From positions 1 through 46,097 of the forward strand of contig NZ_AFIE01000027.1 in the NCBI RefSeq assembly GCF_000214135.1: DNA of 46,097 bases, written 5' to 3'. Below the pieces are notes generated by a model. The model saw nothing but the letters and a program-made list of their open reading frames with translations, did not search any database and was not told where the DNA came from. Position 1 is the first letter of the stretch; each line of letters starts with the position of its first letter. The stretch is from Acinetobacter sp. P8-3-8 (GTDB lineage: Bacteria > Pseudomonadota > Gammaproteobacteria > Pseudomonadales > Moraxellaceae). This document shows, piece after piece, positions 17,584 to 28,490 of this stretch. Position numbers and translations under genes: made by a program.

Positions 17584-20268
17584 ATGGCTACAATTCATGT
17601 CGATGGAAAATCGTATGAAGTCAACGGCTCGGAAAACTTGCTACAAGCATGTTTGAGTCTTGGCATCGACATCCCATATTTTTGTTGGCATCCATCCTTA
17701 GGTTCAGTCGGTTCTTGCCGTCAATGTGCTGTTACTCAATATGCGAATCCTGAGGATACGCGTGGTCGTTTAGTAATGTCATGTATGACGCCTGCTTCTG
17801 ACAATACCTATATCTCGATTGAAGATAAAGAAGCGAAAGATTTCCGTGAATCTATCGTAGAATTCTTAATGACTAACCATCCACATGACTGCCCAGTCTG
17901 TGAAGAAGGTGGTCATTGTCATCTACAAGATATGACAGTAATGACAGGTCACGACCGTCGTCGTTATCGTTTCACTAAGCGTACGCATCACAATCAAGAA
18001 TTGGGTTCATTCATTGCACATGAAATGAACCGTTGTATCGCATGTTATCGTTGTGTTCGTTATTACAATGATTACGCAGGCGGTACAGATTTTGGTGTAT
18101 ATGCGAGCGCTTCACGTGTTTATTTCGGTCGCCCAGAATCAGGCACTTTAGAATCAGAGTTCTCAGGGAACTTAACTGAAGTTTGCCCGACAGGTGTATT
18201 TACCGATAAAACACATTCTGCACGTTATAACCGTAAATGGGATATGCAGTATGCGCCAAGCGTATGCCAAGGCTGTTCTTCAGGTTGTAATATTTCACCG
18301 GGTGAGCGTTATGGCGAGTTACGTCGTATAGAAAACCGTTTCAATGGTGACGTTAACCAATACTTCCTTTGCGATAAAGGCCGTTTTGGTGCAGGTTATG
18401 TGAATCTTGAAGATCGTCCACGTCAACCACAATTCCGCAGTGGTACTGAAGTCACTACAGTTTCTGTAGATACGGCTTTAGATACTGTGATTGAAAATAT
18501 TCAAGGCAAAAAAGTTTTGGGTATTGGTTCGCCACGTGCATCACTTGAATCAAACTATGCACTGCGTGAGCTTGTTGGACAGCAACACTATTCAACAGGT
18601 ATGTCACAGAAAGAACAAAGTTTGGTTGAGCTTGCTGCTTCAATTATGCAAACCGAAGGTATTTATAATCCGGGTATGCGTGAGATTGAAAGTTATGATG
18701 CTGTGTTAATTCTCGGTGAAGACTTAACGCAAACTGCGCCACGTATGGCATTGTCTGTTCGCCAAGCTGCGAAAAACAAAGCCAAAGAAATGGCTGCAGA
18801 ACGTCGTACTCAAGACTGGTTAGCAGAACCTCTACAACGTATTGCTCAAGATGCGAAATCTCCGATTTATATCTTGGCTGCTACGCAAACTCGTCTTGCT
18901 GATGTTGCTACAGGTGAAGTTGTTGCTTCTCCAAATGATATTGCACGTTTAGGCTTTGCAGTCGCTGCAGCAGTGAAAGGTGACGTCATTCTTGGTTTAG
19001 ATGATGATGCGAAAGCATTTGCTCAAACCATTGCGGATACTTTAAAAGCTGCGAAAAAACCATTGATCATTTCTGGTACAAGTTTACAAGATGCTGCGAT
19101 CATGGAAGCGGCTACACAAGTAGCGCAAAATCTTGGTGGAAATGCAGGTTTAACATTGACCGTTCCTGAAGTGAACTCAATGGGCTTAGCGTTGTTTGGC
19201 GGTTTAAGTTTAGAACAAGCTTTTGCACAAGATTATGATTCTATCGTGATTATGGAAAATGACTTATTCCGTCATTTACCAGCGACTCAAGTTCAAGCTG
19301 CATTAGATAAAGCGCAAAACGTGATTGTTTTAGATCATTCTGAAACGGATACTGTAAAAGCTGCTGATGTTGTATTGTCTGCTGCGAGTTTCGTCGAAGG
19401 TGACGGTACCGTGGTAAGCCAAGAAGGTCGTGCACAGCGTTTCTATCAAGTTTATGATCCGAGTTACTACAAACCTGAACTTGCGATTAAAGAATCTTGG
19501 CGTTGGTTACATGCCATTGAAACTGGCGTGAAAGGTAAGGCGATTTCTTGGACGCTACTTGATGATGTTATCGAGTCGGTTGTGAAAAACGTTCCTGCAC
19601 TTGAAGCGATTCAAGATGTTGCACCTGATGCGGGTTACCGTGTACATGGTTTGAAAGTTGCTCGTGAACCACGTCGTTACTCAGGTCGTACAGCTATTCG
19701 TGCATTGTTAAATGTACATGAGCCTAAACAACCTGTAGATAAAGATTCAGCATTAACATTCTCTATGGAAGGTTATGTTGGCCCTCAAAATGCGTCTTCT
19801 TTGGTTCCATTTGCATGGGCACCAGGTTGGAACTCTCCGCAATCTTGGAACAAATACCAAGATGAAGTGGGTGGGCATTTGAAAGGTGGTGATGCAGGTG
19901 TTCGTTTATTTGACCGCCTTGCTAAACGTCCTACACGTAGCTATGTTGCTCCAGCAGCAGTTGTGGCAAATCCAGACAGTTTCCGTTTAGTGCCAATGCA
20001 CCATATCTTTGCTTCGGGTGAGTTCACTGCGAAAACACCTGCGATGGAGTCACGCATTCCAGCACCTGTATTTGCAGTTGGTGAGCAAGATGCGAAACGT
20101 TTGAATGTACAAGATGGTCAGCAAATTACAGTTAATGCAGGTGAGACAATAATTCGTCTTCCTGTGCAAGTGATTGAATATTTACCTTCAGGTTATATTG
20201 GTTATCCAGTAGGTCAAGCACCTACGGTATCTCTTGCAGAACCTGTATCTGTGGCGGTAGGAGTGTAA
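17584..20268 (+). CDS. nuoG: NADH-quinone oxidoreductase subunit G
   Basis: NuoG is the large iron-sulphur subunit of the peripheral arm. Cys34, Cys45, Cys48 and Cys67 form the N-terminal [2Fe-2S] site. [16 protein letters not shown] supplies the next cluster, and [11 protein letters not shown] with VCPTGVF a further [4Fe-4S] site. An additional CQGCSSGC plus a downstream FLCDKGRF cysteine corresponds to the off-path N7 cluster found in E. coli and Thermus but absent from mitochondria. The remaining about 650 residues are the molybdopterin-oxidoreductase-like domain, without evidence of a bound cofactor. At 894 residues it is close to the E. coli size. Confidence 0.96.
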   Translation: MATIHVDGKSYEVNGSENLLQACLSLGIDIPYFCWHPSLGSVGSCRQCAVTQYANPEDTRGRLVMSCMTPASDNTYISIEDKEAKDFRESIVEFLMTNHPHDCPVCEEGGHCHLQDMTVMTGHDRRRYRFTKRTHHNQELGSFIAHEMNRCIACYRCVRYYNDYAGGTDFGVYASASRVYFGRPESGTLESEFSGNLTEVCPTGVFTDKTHSARYNRKWDMQYAPSVCQGCSSGCNISPGERYGELRRIENRFNGDVNQYFLCDKGRFGAGYVNLEDRPRQPQFRSGTEVTTVSVDTALDTVIENIQGKKVLGIGSPRASLESNYALRELVGQQHYSTGMSQKEQSLVELAASIMQTEGIYNPGMREIESYDAVLILGEDLTQTAPRMALSVRQAAKNKAKEMAAERRTQDWLAEPLQRIAQDAKSPIYILAATQTRLADVATGEVVASPNDIARLGFAVAAAVKGDVILGLDDDAKAFAQTIADTLKAAKKPLIISGTSLQDAAIMEAATQVAQNLGGNAGLTLTVPEVNSMGLALFGGLSLEQAFAQDYDSIVIMENDLFRHLPATQVQAALDKAQNVIVLDHSETDTVKAADVVLSAASFVEGDGTVVSQEGRAQRFYQVYDPSYYKPELAIKESWRWLHAIETGVKGKAISWTLLDDVIESVVKNVPALEAIQDVAPDAGYRVHGLKVAREPRRYSGRTAIRALLNVHEPKQPVDKDSALTFSMEGYVGPQNASSLVPFAWAPGWNSPQSWNKYQDEVGGHLKGGDAGVRLFDRLAKRPTRSYVAPAAVVANPDSFRLVPMHHIFASGEFTAKTPAMESRIPAPVFAVGEQDAKRLNVQDGQQITVNAGETIIRLPVQVIEYLPSGYIGYPVGQAPTVSLAEPVSVAVGV

Positions 20269-20270
20269 TC

Positions 20271-21284
20271 ATGAATGAAACTTTACGCGCTCTACCAACA
20301 TGGGCTCAGGACTGGCCAATCGCTTATTCAGTGATTCAAGCTATCGTGATCTTGTTGGTCGTGGTTTTACTTGCTGCATTGATGTCGTTCATTGAACGTC
20401 GTTTGCTTGGTCTATGGCAAGACCGTTATGGTCCAAACCGTGTTGGACCAGGCGGTATGTTCCAGATCGTTGCCGACATGCTTAAAATCATGTTCAAAGA
20501 AGATTGGACACCAAAATTTGTTGATAAACTGACGTTCCGTTTAGCACCAGCAGTTGCAATGGCAACTGCGGTACTGTCGTTCATGGTTATTCCTGTTTCA
20601 CCTTATTTAGGTGTTGCAGACATGAGCATCGGTCTATTGTTCTTTATGGCAATGGCAGGTATTGCAGTATATGCCGTGTTATTTGGTGGTTGGTCATCAA
20701 ATAACAAATATGCGCTACTCGGTGGTCTACGTTCAGCAGCTCAAACCATTTCTTATGAAGTCTTCTTAGGGATTTCATTGATGGGTGTCGTTGCGATTGC
20801 GGGTTCATTTAACTTGCGTGACATCGTAGAAGCTCAACGTGATGTATGGTTTGTTATTCCTCAGTTTATTGGCTTCATGATTTTCGTGGTTGCAGGTGTT
20901 GCGGTAACTCACCGTCATCCATTTGACCAACCAGAAGCAGAACAAGAATTGGCTGAAGGTTACCACGTAGAATACGGCGGTATGAAATGGGGGATGTTCT
21001 TCGTAGCTGAATACGTCAACGTCATCTTAATTTCTGCACTGATCGTGACTTTATTCTTCGGTGGTTGGTTAGCGCCATTCAATTTAAATATTCCATTCAT
21101 TCCAGATGCGTTCTGGTTCATCGCAAAAACAGCATTCTTTGTGATGATGTTCGTCTTGGCTCGTGGTTCGTTAATGCGTCCACGTTATGACCAAGTGATG
21201 AACTTTGGTTGGAAAGTATGTTTACCACTGGCGTTGGTTAACCTTTTGGTGACTGGTGCTGTGATTCTGATGAATCAAGCCTAG
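20271..21284 (+). CDS. nuoH: NADH-quinone oxidoreductase subunit H
   Basis: NuoH is the membrane subunit that forms the quinone-access channel together with NuoA, NuoB and NuoD. Eight or so hydrophobic helices are visible. The conserved segments [21 protein letters not shown] (residues about 41-61), the loop [15 protein letters not shown] and the late [13 protein letters not shown] are all present. The length of 337 residues is normal. It starts 2 nt after the nuoG stop, with GGAG just upstream. Confidence 0.97.
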   Translation: MNETLRALPTWAQDWPIAYSVIQAIVILLVVVLLAALMSFIERRLLGLWQDRYGPNRVGPGGMFQIVADMLKIMFKEDWTPKFVDKLTFRLAPAVAMATAVLSFMVIPVSPYLGVADMSIGLLFFMAMAGIAVYAVLFGGWSSNNKYALLGGLRSAAQTISYEVFLGISLMGVVAIAGSFNLRDIVEAQRDVWFVIPQFIGFMIFVVAGVAVTHRHPFDQPEAEQELAEGYHVEYGGMKWGMFFVAEYVNVILISALIVTLFFGGWLAPFNLNIPFIPDAFWFIAKTAFFVMMFVLARGSLMRPRYDQVMNFGWKVCLPLALVNLLVTGAVILMNQA

Positions 21285-21302
21285 GACAGCAGGGAGTACA
21301 AA

Positions 21303-21845
21303 ATGTATAAAATTCTAGCTGGAGTCGGGTCAATTGTTCGTTCGTTGTGGATGGTGTTTAGCCATGTCACACGTAAACGTGACACGATTTTATATCCTGA
21401 AGTACCAGCCGAACAAATCGTACCTCCGCGCTACCGTGGTCGTATTGTGTTAACACGTGATCCAGATGGTGAAGAGCGTTGCGTAGCATGTAACTTATGT
21501 GCTGTTGCATGCCCAGTCGGTTGTATTTCATTGCAAAAAGCTGAAAAAGAAGATGGACGTTGGTATCCAGAATTTTTCCGCATTAACTTCTCACGCTGTA
21601 TTTTCTGCGGTATGTGTGAAGAAGCATGTCCTACGACTGCGATTCAGTTAACACCAGATTTCGAACTTGGTGAATATGTACGTCAAGACCTTGTTTATGA
21701 GAAAGAAAACTTACTTATTTCAGGTCCTGGTAAATACCCAGATTACAACTTCTACCGTGTAGCGGGTATGGCAATTGACGGTAAAGAGAAAGGTCAAGCG
21801 CAACGTGAAAGCGCACCTGTTGATGTACGGAGCTTATTACCATGA
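21303..21845 (+). CDS. nuoI: NADH-quinone oxidoreductase subunit I
   Basis: NuoI is the ferredoxin-like subunit with two [4Fe-4S] clusters (N6a and N6b), relaying electrons from NuoG to NuoB. Both CxxCxxCxxxCP motifs are visible: [15 protein letters not shown] and [15 protein letters not shown]. The first about 30 residues are an amphipathic anchor. The C-terminal extension is hydrophilic. The stop overlaps the nuoJ start codon (ATGATG at 21842). Confidence 0.97.
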   Translation: MYKILAGVGSIVRSLWMVFSHVTRKRDTILYPEVPAEQIVPPRYRGRIVLTRDPDGEERCVACNLCAVACPVGCISLQKAEKEDGRWYPEFFRINFSRCIFCGMCEEACPTTAIQLTPDFELGEYVRQDLVYEKENLLISGPGKYPDYNFYRVAGMAIDGKEKGQAQRESAPVDVRSLLP

Positions 21846-22363
21846 TGTGGCCATTTTATTTAATGGCTCTCGTGGCCATTGTTTCTACGGTTCGTGTTGT
21901 GACCAATGCGAATCCAGTACATGCACTGCTTAGTTTGATCGTGTCTTTACTTGCAGTTGCAGGTATTTTCTTAACCATTGGTGCACCATTTGCAGCAGCA
22001 TTAGAAATTATTGTTTATGCAGGTGCGATCATGGTTTTGTTCGTATTTGTGGTGATGATGCTCAATCTTGGTCAACATACTGTTGATCAAGAACGTAAAT
22101 GGTTAACTTCAGATGCATGGGCTTATCCTGCACTGATGTGCTTTTTATTAGGCTTATGCTTGGTTTGGAGCTTGGGCTCGGATTACACAACTTCAGGTGC
22201 AGTTATTGGCACACAAGTGGTTGGTCCTAAAGCGGTTGGTCAAGCGCTATTCACACAATATTTATTATTGGTTGAAGTTGCTGCAATGTTATTGCTCGCA
22301 GCACTTGTTGCAGCATTCCACTTAGGCAAACGTGAACCTAGTGCAGAAGGGGATAAAGAATAA
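21842..22363 (+). CDS. nuoJ: NADH-quinone oxidoreductase subunit J
   Basis: NuoJ is a five-helix membrane subunit of the proton-pumping arm. The conserved third helix, [21 protein letters not shown], with its pi-bulge region, is clear at residues about 57-77. A final helix ([20 protein letters not shown]) precedes a short charged tail. Start codons at 21842 and 21845 are both possible. Overlaps with nuoI and nuoK indicate coupled translation. Confidence 0.95.
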   Translation: MMWPFYLMALVAIVSTVRVVTNANPVHALLSLIVSLLAVAGIFLTIGAPFAAALEIIVYAGAIMVLFVFVVMMLNLGQHTVDQERKWLTSDAWAYPALMCFLLGLCLVWSLGSDYTTSGAVIGTQVVGPKAVGQALFTQYLLLVEVAAMLLLAALVAAFHLGKREPSAEGDKE

Positions 22364-22671
22364 TGGGCAACATTCCTTTAGAACATGGTTTGATCGTTGC
22401 ATCTATCCTTTTCGCACTGGGTTTTTATGGTGTGATGGTACGTCGCAACTTATTATTCATGTTAATGAGCCTTGAAATCATGATGAATGCGGCAGCATTG
22501 GCATTCGTTGTGGCAGGTAGCGCATGGGCGCAACCAGATGGGCAAATCATGTTTATCTTGATTTTAACCCTTGCTGCCGCAGAGGCATGTATCGGTCTTG
22601 CGATCGTCCTTCAGTTCTATCATCGCTTCCATCACTTGGATGTAGATGCTGCTAGTGAGATGCGCGGATGA
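22363..22671 (+). CDS. nuoK: NADH-quinone oxidoreductase subunit K
   Basis: NuoK is a three-helix, MrpC-like subunit of the antiporter module. The family core [20 protein letters not shown] contains the conserved glutamate (LEIMMNAA), and a second conserved glutamate lies in [13 protein letters not shown]. The 102-residue length is typical. The start shares its first base with the last base of the nuoJ stop, and the end overlaps nuoL by 4 nt. Confidence 0.96.
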   Translation: MGNIPLEHGLIVASILFALGFYGVMVRRNLLFMLMSLEIMMNAAALAFVVAGSAWAQPDGQIMFILILTLAAAEACIGLAIVLQFYHRFHHLDVDAASEMRG

Positions 22672-24557
22672 GTTATTTATATTTAACGATTTTATTTCCG
22701 CTCATTGGTTTTATCCTTTTAGCGGCAGGGCGTAATAAACTTCCTGAAAATGTAGCTGCAATTATTGGTGCGGGTTCAGTTGGACTTTCTGCATTATTTG
22801 CTTTAATTGCAGGCATGGACTTTGTGAATAATGGTTCTGTTGCTCAGACACAGCACCTTTGGACTTGGTTTAATGTCGGCGGTTTTGCACCAGGTGTGAA
22901 CTTGCACTTAGATGGCTTATCATTATTGATGATGGGCATGATCACAGGTGTTGGTTTCCTTATTCATATCTTTGCAACGTGGTATATGCGTGGCGAAGAA
23001 GACTTTGCACGTTTCTTCTCTTACTTCAACCTTTTCGTTGCGAGCATGTTAGTGCTTGTATTGGGTGACAACTTAGCGTTGTTATTCTTAGGTTGGGAAG
23101 GCGTAGGTCTATGTTCTTACCTATTGATTGGTTATTACTACCAAAACCCTGCAAATGGTTTTGCGGCAATCAAAGCATTTACCGTAACACGTGTTGGTGA
23201 TGTATTCTTACTCATCGCATTGTTCTTGCTTTACCAACAATTTGGTACTTTGCACATCGGAACGATTGTTGCAAATGCATCACAAGTGTTAGCACTTGAT
23301 CATAATCTTGCACTTTGGACTTCGTTAATGTTGTTCTTGGGTGCTGCTGGTAAATCTGCACAAATTCCATTACAAACATGGTTGGCAGATGCGATGGCTG
23401 GTCCTACACCAGTATCAGCATTGATCCATGCTGCGACAATGGTAACAGCTGGTGTTTACTTGTGCTGCCGCATGTTCTCTGTGTTTGAAATGACACCAGA
23501 AGTGATGCAGTTCATTTCGATTACGGGTGCGGTAACGTTATTGGTTGCTGGTTTTGCTGCATTGGTTCAAACCGACATCAAGCGTATTCTTGCTTACTCT
23601 ACAATGAGTCAGTTGGGCTATATGTTTATGGCTGTAGGTGCTGAAGCGTACCAAGCAGGTCTATTCCACATGTTGGCTCACGCATTCTTCAAGGCATTAT
23701 TATTCTTGTCTTCAGGTGCGGTAATCCTTGCATATCATCACGAACAAAACATCTTCAAAATGGGTGGCTTGTTCTACAAGAACAAATTCTTATTTGCTTG
23801 CTTCGCCATTGGTGGTGGTGCACTTGCTGCAATTCCATTCATCACAGTGGGCTTCTTCTCAAAAGATGCGATCTTAGGTGCTGTTTGGGCACAAGGTCAA
23901 TCTGTAGCACTATATGACTCATTATATTGGGTAGGTGTTGCTGGTGCGTTCTTAACCTCGATTTATACATTCCGTTTAATTTGGGTTGTATTCTTTGGTA
24001 AGGAAAATACGCCATATCACGAGATCAAAGGTGTGACTTACTGGGCGCCTTTGGGTGTGTTAGCTGTGCTTTCAACAGGTTTGGCTTATTTCTTAAAAGC
24101 ACCTGTAATGAACGTTTTAAATGCAGCACACATTCCTGCTTTTGAAGTTTCTCAAGCACTTGAAGAAGGTATGCATGGTGCAGAGCATCTTGCTGTAGGT
24201 ATTGCATTGGCTGGTTTAGCTGTCGCTATTGTGTTATTTGCATTTGCATATAAAGCAGTAAAAGGCTTTGCTGAAACTTCATTCGGTGCAGGTCTTGCAA
24301 ACATTTGCCGTAACGCATTTGGTTTTGATTCGCTGTATAACCTTGTGTTTGTTCAACCTTATTTATTGATTGCAAAAATTCTTGGTCGTGACCCAATTGA
24401 TGGCTTATGGCTGGTATTACCTGCGATTGTGAAAAGTGGTAATAAATTTACAAGTACCCGTCAAACAGGTTCATTACGTGAATATGCATCAAGTATGTCA
24501 CTCGGTGTAGTGGTATTGCTGATGATCTTGATCGTGATTCAGGTAGTGGGGAAATAA
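22668..24557 (+). CDS. nuoL: NADH-quinone oxidoreductase subunit L
   Basis: NuoL is the distal MrpA/D-type antiporter subunit, with the long lateral helix that runs along the membrane arm. Many hydrophobic helices are present, with conserved [20 protein letters not shown] (containing the essential TM5 Glu) and the [21 protein letters not shown] block followed by [17 protein letters not shown]. The 629 residues and the C-terminal extension beyond the antiporter core separate it from nuoM and nuoN. Confidence 0.97.
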   Translation: MSYLYLTILFPLIGFILLAAGRNKLPENVAAIIGAGSVGLSALFALIAGMDFVNNGSVAQTQHLWTWFNVGGFAPGVNLHLDGLSLLMMGMITGVGFLIHIFATWYMRGEEDFARFFSYFNLFVASMLVLVLGDNLALLFLGWEGVGLCSYLLIGYYYQNPANGFAAIKAFTVTRVGDVFLLIALFLLYQQFGTLHIGTIVANASQVLALDHNLALWTSLMLFLGAAGKSAQIPLQTWLADAMAGPTPVSALIHAATMVTAGVYLCCRMFSVFEMTPEVMQFISITGAVTLLVAGFAALVQTDIKRILAYSTMSQLGYMFMAVGAEAYQAGLFHMLAHAFFKALLFLSSGAVILAYHHEQNIFKMGGLFYKNKFLFACFAIGGGALAAIPFITVGFFSKDAILGAVWAQGQSVALYDSLYWVGVAGAFLTSIYTFRLIWVVFFGKENTPYHEIKGVTYWAPLGVLAVLSTGLAYFLKAPVMNVLNAAHIPAFEVSQALEEGMHGAEHLAVGIALAGLAVAIVLFAFAYKAVKGFAETSFGAGLANICRNAFGFDSLYNLVFVQPYLLIAKILGRDPIDGLWLVLPAIVKSGNKFTSTRQTGSLREYASSMSLGVVVLLMILIVIQVVGK

Positions 24558-24558
24558 G

Positions 24559-26169
24559 ATGGAAATCACAAACAACTGGATCTTACCCGCACTGATTCTT
24601 GTACCTTTTATTGCAGGTTTCATTTGCTGGTTAGTTGATAAACTTGATCAACATCTACCTCGTTATATTGCCTTAGTCGGGATGATCCTGACTTTGGTCC
24701 TAACATTAGTGTTATGGAAACAAGGTGGATTTAGTTATGAGTTGGGTGCGAAAGTACCAACTTGGGCAGCAGAATTTTATTTACCGTGGATCAAAACACT
24801 CGGTATTAATATTCATTTAGCTGTAGATGGTCTTTCACTGTTAATGGTCGGCTTAACTGCATTGCTTGGTATTCTTGCAGTAGGTTGTTCATGGGGTGAA
24901 ATCCAAAAGAACGTTGGTTTCTTCCACTTAAACCTTTTATGGTCTTTAGGTGGGGTAATCGGTGTATTCCTAGCGATTGATTTGTTCATGTTCTTCTTCT
25001 TCTGGGAGATGATGCTTGTACCAATCTATTTCTTAATCGCACTTTGGGGTCACAGTGGTGCAAGTGGTAAATCACGTGTTTACGCTGCAACCAAGTTCTT
25101 TATCTATACCCAAGTTGCTGGTTTAATCATGCTGATCGGTATCCTAGGCTTAGTGGTCTATGGTTACATGATGACTGGTATGATTGGATTTGATTACAAC
25201 TACTTATTAGCAGTTGCAAATACACTTGATGCGCAAGCACCACATGTTGCATATGGATTAATGATCTGTTTCTTCATCGGTTTTGCGGTAAAACTTCCTG
25301 TTTTCCCTTTGCACGGTTGGTTACCAGATGCACATGCTCAAGCACCTACAGCGGGTTCTGTAGACTTGGCAGGTATCTTAATTAAAACTGCTGCGTATGG
25401 TTTACTGCGTTTTGTTATGCCATTCTTCCCAGCAGCTTCTGCACAATTCGCAGATATTGCAATTATTTTAGGTTTGATTGGTATTTTCTACGGCGCTTGG
25501 TGTGCTTTCCAACAAACAGATATGAAACGCTTACTGGCGTATACATCAATTTCTCATATGGGCTTTGTTTTACTGGCGTTGTACGCAGGTAATATCCTGA
25601 CATTCCAAGGCTTAATGATCATGATGTTAGCGCATGGTTTATCATCTGCTGCATTGTTCATTATGTGTGGTCAGGTGTATGAGCGTTTACATACACGTGA
25701 TTTGCGTTTGATGGGTGGTATTCGTGGTCAATTCCAATACTTACCATTCTTCTTAATGTTCTTTGTATGTGCGCTAGTAGGTATTCCAGGTCTAGGTAAC
25801 TTTATCGGTGAATTCCTGATCTTGATGGGTTCATTTGCTAAATTCCCAACATTTACTATTCTTGCTGCAATCAGCTTAGTATTTGCAGGACTCTATGGTC
25901 TGATCTTGATTCATAAAGCGTTGTTTGGTACGCCAAATGAAGAACAGAAACAACATTATGAAAGCCCATTAAAAGATTTAAATGCACGTGAAACTGTTAT
26001 TTTATTAATCTGTGCTTTCGGCTTAGTTTGGTTAGGTATCTATCCTCAAACATTCTTGGATATTTCACATTCAAGCATGGCATGGTTAGCAAATAGCTAC
26101 ATTCCAGTTCAAGAAGTTGTCGATGTTACTCAACAAGTAATTTCACAACAAAATGTGGAGATCCAATAG
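24559..26169 (+). CDS. nuoM: NADH-quinone oxidoreductase subunit M
   Basis: NuoM is the second antiporter-like subunit of the membrane arm. The FFFFWEMMLVPIYFLIALWG segment carries the conserved TM5 glutamate. The VKLPVFPLHGWLPDAHAQAP block holds the conserved lysine and histidine, and DMKRLLAYTSISHMGFV is the later family signature. It starts 1 nt after nuoL stops. The length of 536 residues is normal, and the C-terminal tail is polar. Confidence 0.97.
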   Translation: MEITNNWILPALILVPFIAGFICWLVDKLDQHLPRYIALVGMILTLVLTLVLWKQGGFSYELGAKVPTWAAEFYLPWIKTLGINIHLAVDGLSLLMVGLTALLGILAVGCSWGEIQKNVGFFHLNLLWSLGGVIGVFLAIDLFMFFFFWEMMLVPIYFLIALWGHSGASGKSRVYAATKFFIYTQVAGLIMLIGILGLVVYGYMMTGMIGFDYNYLLAVANTLDAQAPHVAYGLMICFFIGFAVKLPVFPLHGWLPDAHAQAPTAGSVDLAGILIKTAAYGLLRFVMPFFPAASAQFADIAIILGLIGIFYGAWCAFQQTDMKRLLAYTSISHMGFVLLALYAGNILTFQGLMIMMLAHGLSSAALFIMCGQVYERLHTRDLRLMGGIRGQFQYLPFFLMFFVCALVGIPGLGNFIGEFLILMGSFAKFPTFTILAAISLVFAGLYGLILIHKALFGTPNEEQKQHYESPLKDLNARETVILLICAFGLVWLGIYPQTFLDISHSSMAWLANSYIPVQEVVDVTQQVISQQNVEIQ

Positions 26170-26171
26170 TC

Positions 26172-27668
26172 ATGAACTTCACAATGTCATTTTCGGAGCT
26201 CATGCCTTTGGCTCCTGTAATGATCGTAGCGTTAACTGCGATCGTCGTGATGATCTTAACTGCGATTAAACGTAATCATAATCTGATTGCGACAGCTTCG
26301 GTTGTGGGTTTAAACCTTGCAGTTATTGATATTTTATTCATGATGTTTGGTGGTGCTTATGCACCATCGAATGTGATGAATATGTTTATGGTTGATCCAT
26401 TTACATTGCTTTATCAATTAATGATTCTTATTGCGGCATTGGCTTGTTGTACTTTATCTCACGCTTATATTGAAACGTATAAGGATAATCGTGAAGAGCT
26501 GTATATCTTAATGTTGATCTCTGTTGCAGGGGCAATGTTAATGGTGACAAGTTCACATTATGCATCGTTCTTTATTAGCTTAGAGTTAATGTCTATTCCT
26601 GTTTATGGTTTATTGGCTTATACACATCAACGTTCAAAGTCTTTAGAAGCGGGTATTAAATATTTAGTACTCTCTGCTACAGCATCTGCAATGTTGTTAA
26701 TGGGTATGGCTTATTTATATGCTTATACAGGTTCATTGGCATTCTATGAGTCTTTCCAAGCGTTATTTGAAGCAATTAAGCAACCGATGGTTGTGTTAGG
26801 TTTAGGTCTAATTATTTTTGCAATTGGCTTTAAACTTTCACTTGCACCATTCCACAAGTGGACACCAGACGTTTACCAAGGTGCGCCTGCGCCAATCGCA
26901 ACTTTCCTTGCGACTGTGGCGAAAATAGCAACCATTGGTTTAATGGTTCGTTTTGTACTGACTTCAGGTGCGATTCTTGTCCCATCGATTGTGACGATCA
27001 TTACTGTAATTGCCGTACTTTCAATCCTCGTTGGTAACTTCCTTGCAGTACGTCAAGTTAACTTGAAACGTATTTTGGGTTATTCATCAATCGCACACTT
27101 TGGTTATTTATTGATTGCATTGGTGAGTATGACTTATGCAAGCTTAGGTAGCGTTAGTGTTTATGTGGTGACTTATACATTAACGACGATTGGTGCATTT
27201 GGTGCTGTAGCACTCATGTCTAGTCCTTATAACAATGTTGATGAAGCAGAATCACTTGCGGATTACCGTGGTCTATTCTGGCGTCGTCCAGTATTGACAG
27301 CGACTTTAACTGTAATGATGTTATCGTTGGCAGGTATTCCATTAACCGCAGGCTTCATTGGTAAGTTTATGGTGGTTATGGCTGCTGTAACGACACAACA
27401 TTGGTTCTTGGCTGCAATGGTAGTGGTGGGTAGTGGTATCGGTTTGTATTACTACTTACGTGTTATGGTGGTGATGTATATGACACCACCTGAAACACCA
27501 CGTATCGATGCTGTGGATCATTGGGGACAAAAAGTTGGTGGTTTGATGGTTCTTGGTGCGGCTGCATTAGTATTGTTGATCGGTATTTATCCTGATCCAA
27601 TTATTAATTTCGCATTGAAATCAGAAATTTTATCTCCGATACACTTTTTGATGTCACAACAGCAATAA
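26172..27668 (+). CDS. nuoN: NADH-quinone oxidoreductase subunit N
   Basis: NuoN is the third antiporter-like subunit and the last gene of the operon. The helix around FFISLELMSIPVYGLLAYTH contains the TM5 glutamate. KLSLAPFHKWTPDVYQGAPAP and NLKRILGYSSIAHFGYLL are the remaining signatures. The 498-residue length is typical. A strong terminator follows about 25 nt downstream, which fits the end of a 13-gene transcription unit. Confidence 0.97.
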   Translation: MNFTMSFSELMPLAPVMIVALTAIVVMILTAIKRNHNLIATASVVGLNLAVIDILFMMFGGAYAPSNVMNMFMVDPFTLLYQLMILIAALACCTLSHAYIETYKDNREELYILMLISVAGAMLMVTSSHYASFFISLELMSIPVYGLLAYTHQRSKSLEAGIKYLVLSATASAMLLMGMAYLYAYTGSLAFYESFQALFEAIKQPMVVLGLGLIIFAIGFKLSLAPFHKWTPDVYQGAPAPIATFLATVAKIATIGLMVRFVLTSGAILVPSIVTIITVIAVLSILVGNFLAVRQVNLKRILGYSSIAHFGYLLIALVSMTYASLGSVSVYVVTYTLTTIGAFGAVALMSSPYNNVDEAESLADYRGLFWRRPVLTATLTVMMLSLAGIPLTAGFIGKFMVVMAAVTTQHWFLAAMVVVGSGIGLYYYLRVMVVMYMTPPETPRIDAVDHWGQKVGGLMVLGAAALVLLIGIYPDPIINFALKSEILSPIHFLMSQQQ

Positions 27669-27692
27669 TCTGAAAAAACGATAGCTATTAAC

Positions 27693-27726
27693 AAAAAAAG
27701 CCCTCATTCGTTGAGGGCTTTTCTTA
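27693..27726 (+). terminator. Terminator of the nuo operon
   Basis: AAAAGCCCTCA (27696-27706) pairs with TGAGGGCTTTT (27712-27722) around TTCGT. The stem is GC-rich at its core and flanked by A- and T-runs. It closes the nuo operon before upp. Confidence 0.92.
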
Positions 27727-27789
27727 TCTCTAATATAAAAAACATTTATAATAGTGCAAATTTACTTTTATCTTTTTAGGTGTACTCCC

Positions 27790-28425
27790 GTGTCTATTCA
27801 AGAAATTCGTCATCCGCTCATTCGTCATAAATTAGGTTTATTACGTCGTGCAGATATTAGTACTAAGAATTTCCGTGAACTTGCTCAAGAAGTCACCATG
27901 CTTTTGACCTATGAAGCAACGAAAGATTTGCCAGTGTGTGACCATGAAATTGGTGGATGGGCTGGTAAAGTCACTGTAGATAGAATTGCAGGGAAAAAAA
28001 TTACTGTAGTGCCAATTTTACGTGCAGGTATTGGTATGTTGGAAGGTTTTTTAAATCTTATTCCAAGTGCTAAAGTTTCAGTTTTAGGTTTAGAACGTGA
28101 TGAAGAAACTTTAGAAGCACGTACTTACTATAAAAAATTAGTTCCTGATGTTCAAAACCGTATCGCGATGATCATTGACCCAATGCTTGCTACAGGTTCT
28201 TCTTTGGTTGCTGCGATTGATGTGCTTAAAGCAAGTGGTTGTAAAGACATTCGTGTGATGGTTTTAGTTGCTGCACCAGAAGGCATTAAGCGTGTTGAAG
28301 ATGCGCACCCAGACGTCACTATTTTTACTGCGTCAGTAGATCAAGGTTTGAACGAACATGGTTATATTGTTCCAGGTCTTGGCGATGCTGGAGATAAAAT
28401 TTTTGGTAGTGTGCAAAAAGATTAA
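27790..28425 (+). CDS. upp: Uracil phosphoribosyltransferase
   Basis: This enzyme makes UMP from uracil and PRPP (pyrimidine salvage, cytosol). The PRPP-binding loop is seen as [13 protein letters not shown], with the family signature [10 protein letters not shown] earlier and the uracil-binding end [13 protein letters not shown] near the C-terminus. The GTG at 27790 with upstream AGGTG gives the standard 211 residues ([18 protein letters not shown]). The frame extends upstream only as unrelated sequence. It has its own terminator immediately downstream. Confidence 0.96.
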   Translation: MSIQEIRHPLIRHKLGLLRRADISTKNFRELAQEVTMLLTYEATKDLPVCDHEIGGWAGKVTVDRIAGKKITVVPILRAGIGMLEGFLNLIPSAKVSVLGLERDEETLEARTYYKKLVPDVQNRIAMIIDPMLATGSSLVAAIDVLKASGCKDIRVMVLVAAPEGIKRVEDAHPDVTIFTASVDQGLNEHGYIVPGLGDAGDKIFGSVQKD

Positions 28426-28442
28426 AATTTAGTATGATCAGA

Positions 28443-28467
28443 GGAGGCTTTAAAGTCTCCTTTTTTT
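28443..28467 (+). terminator. Terminator of upp
   Basis: GGAGG (28443-28447) and TCTCC (28456-28460, one G-U pair) enclose CTTTAAAG, itself self-complementary, and are followed by seven T. It lies between upp and the true start of the next gene at 28491. Confidence 0.8.
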
Positions 28468-28490
28468 ACGCTTTAAAAAGAGAACAAAAA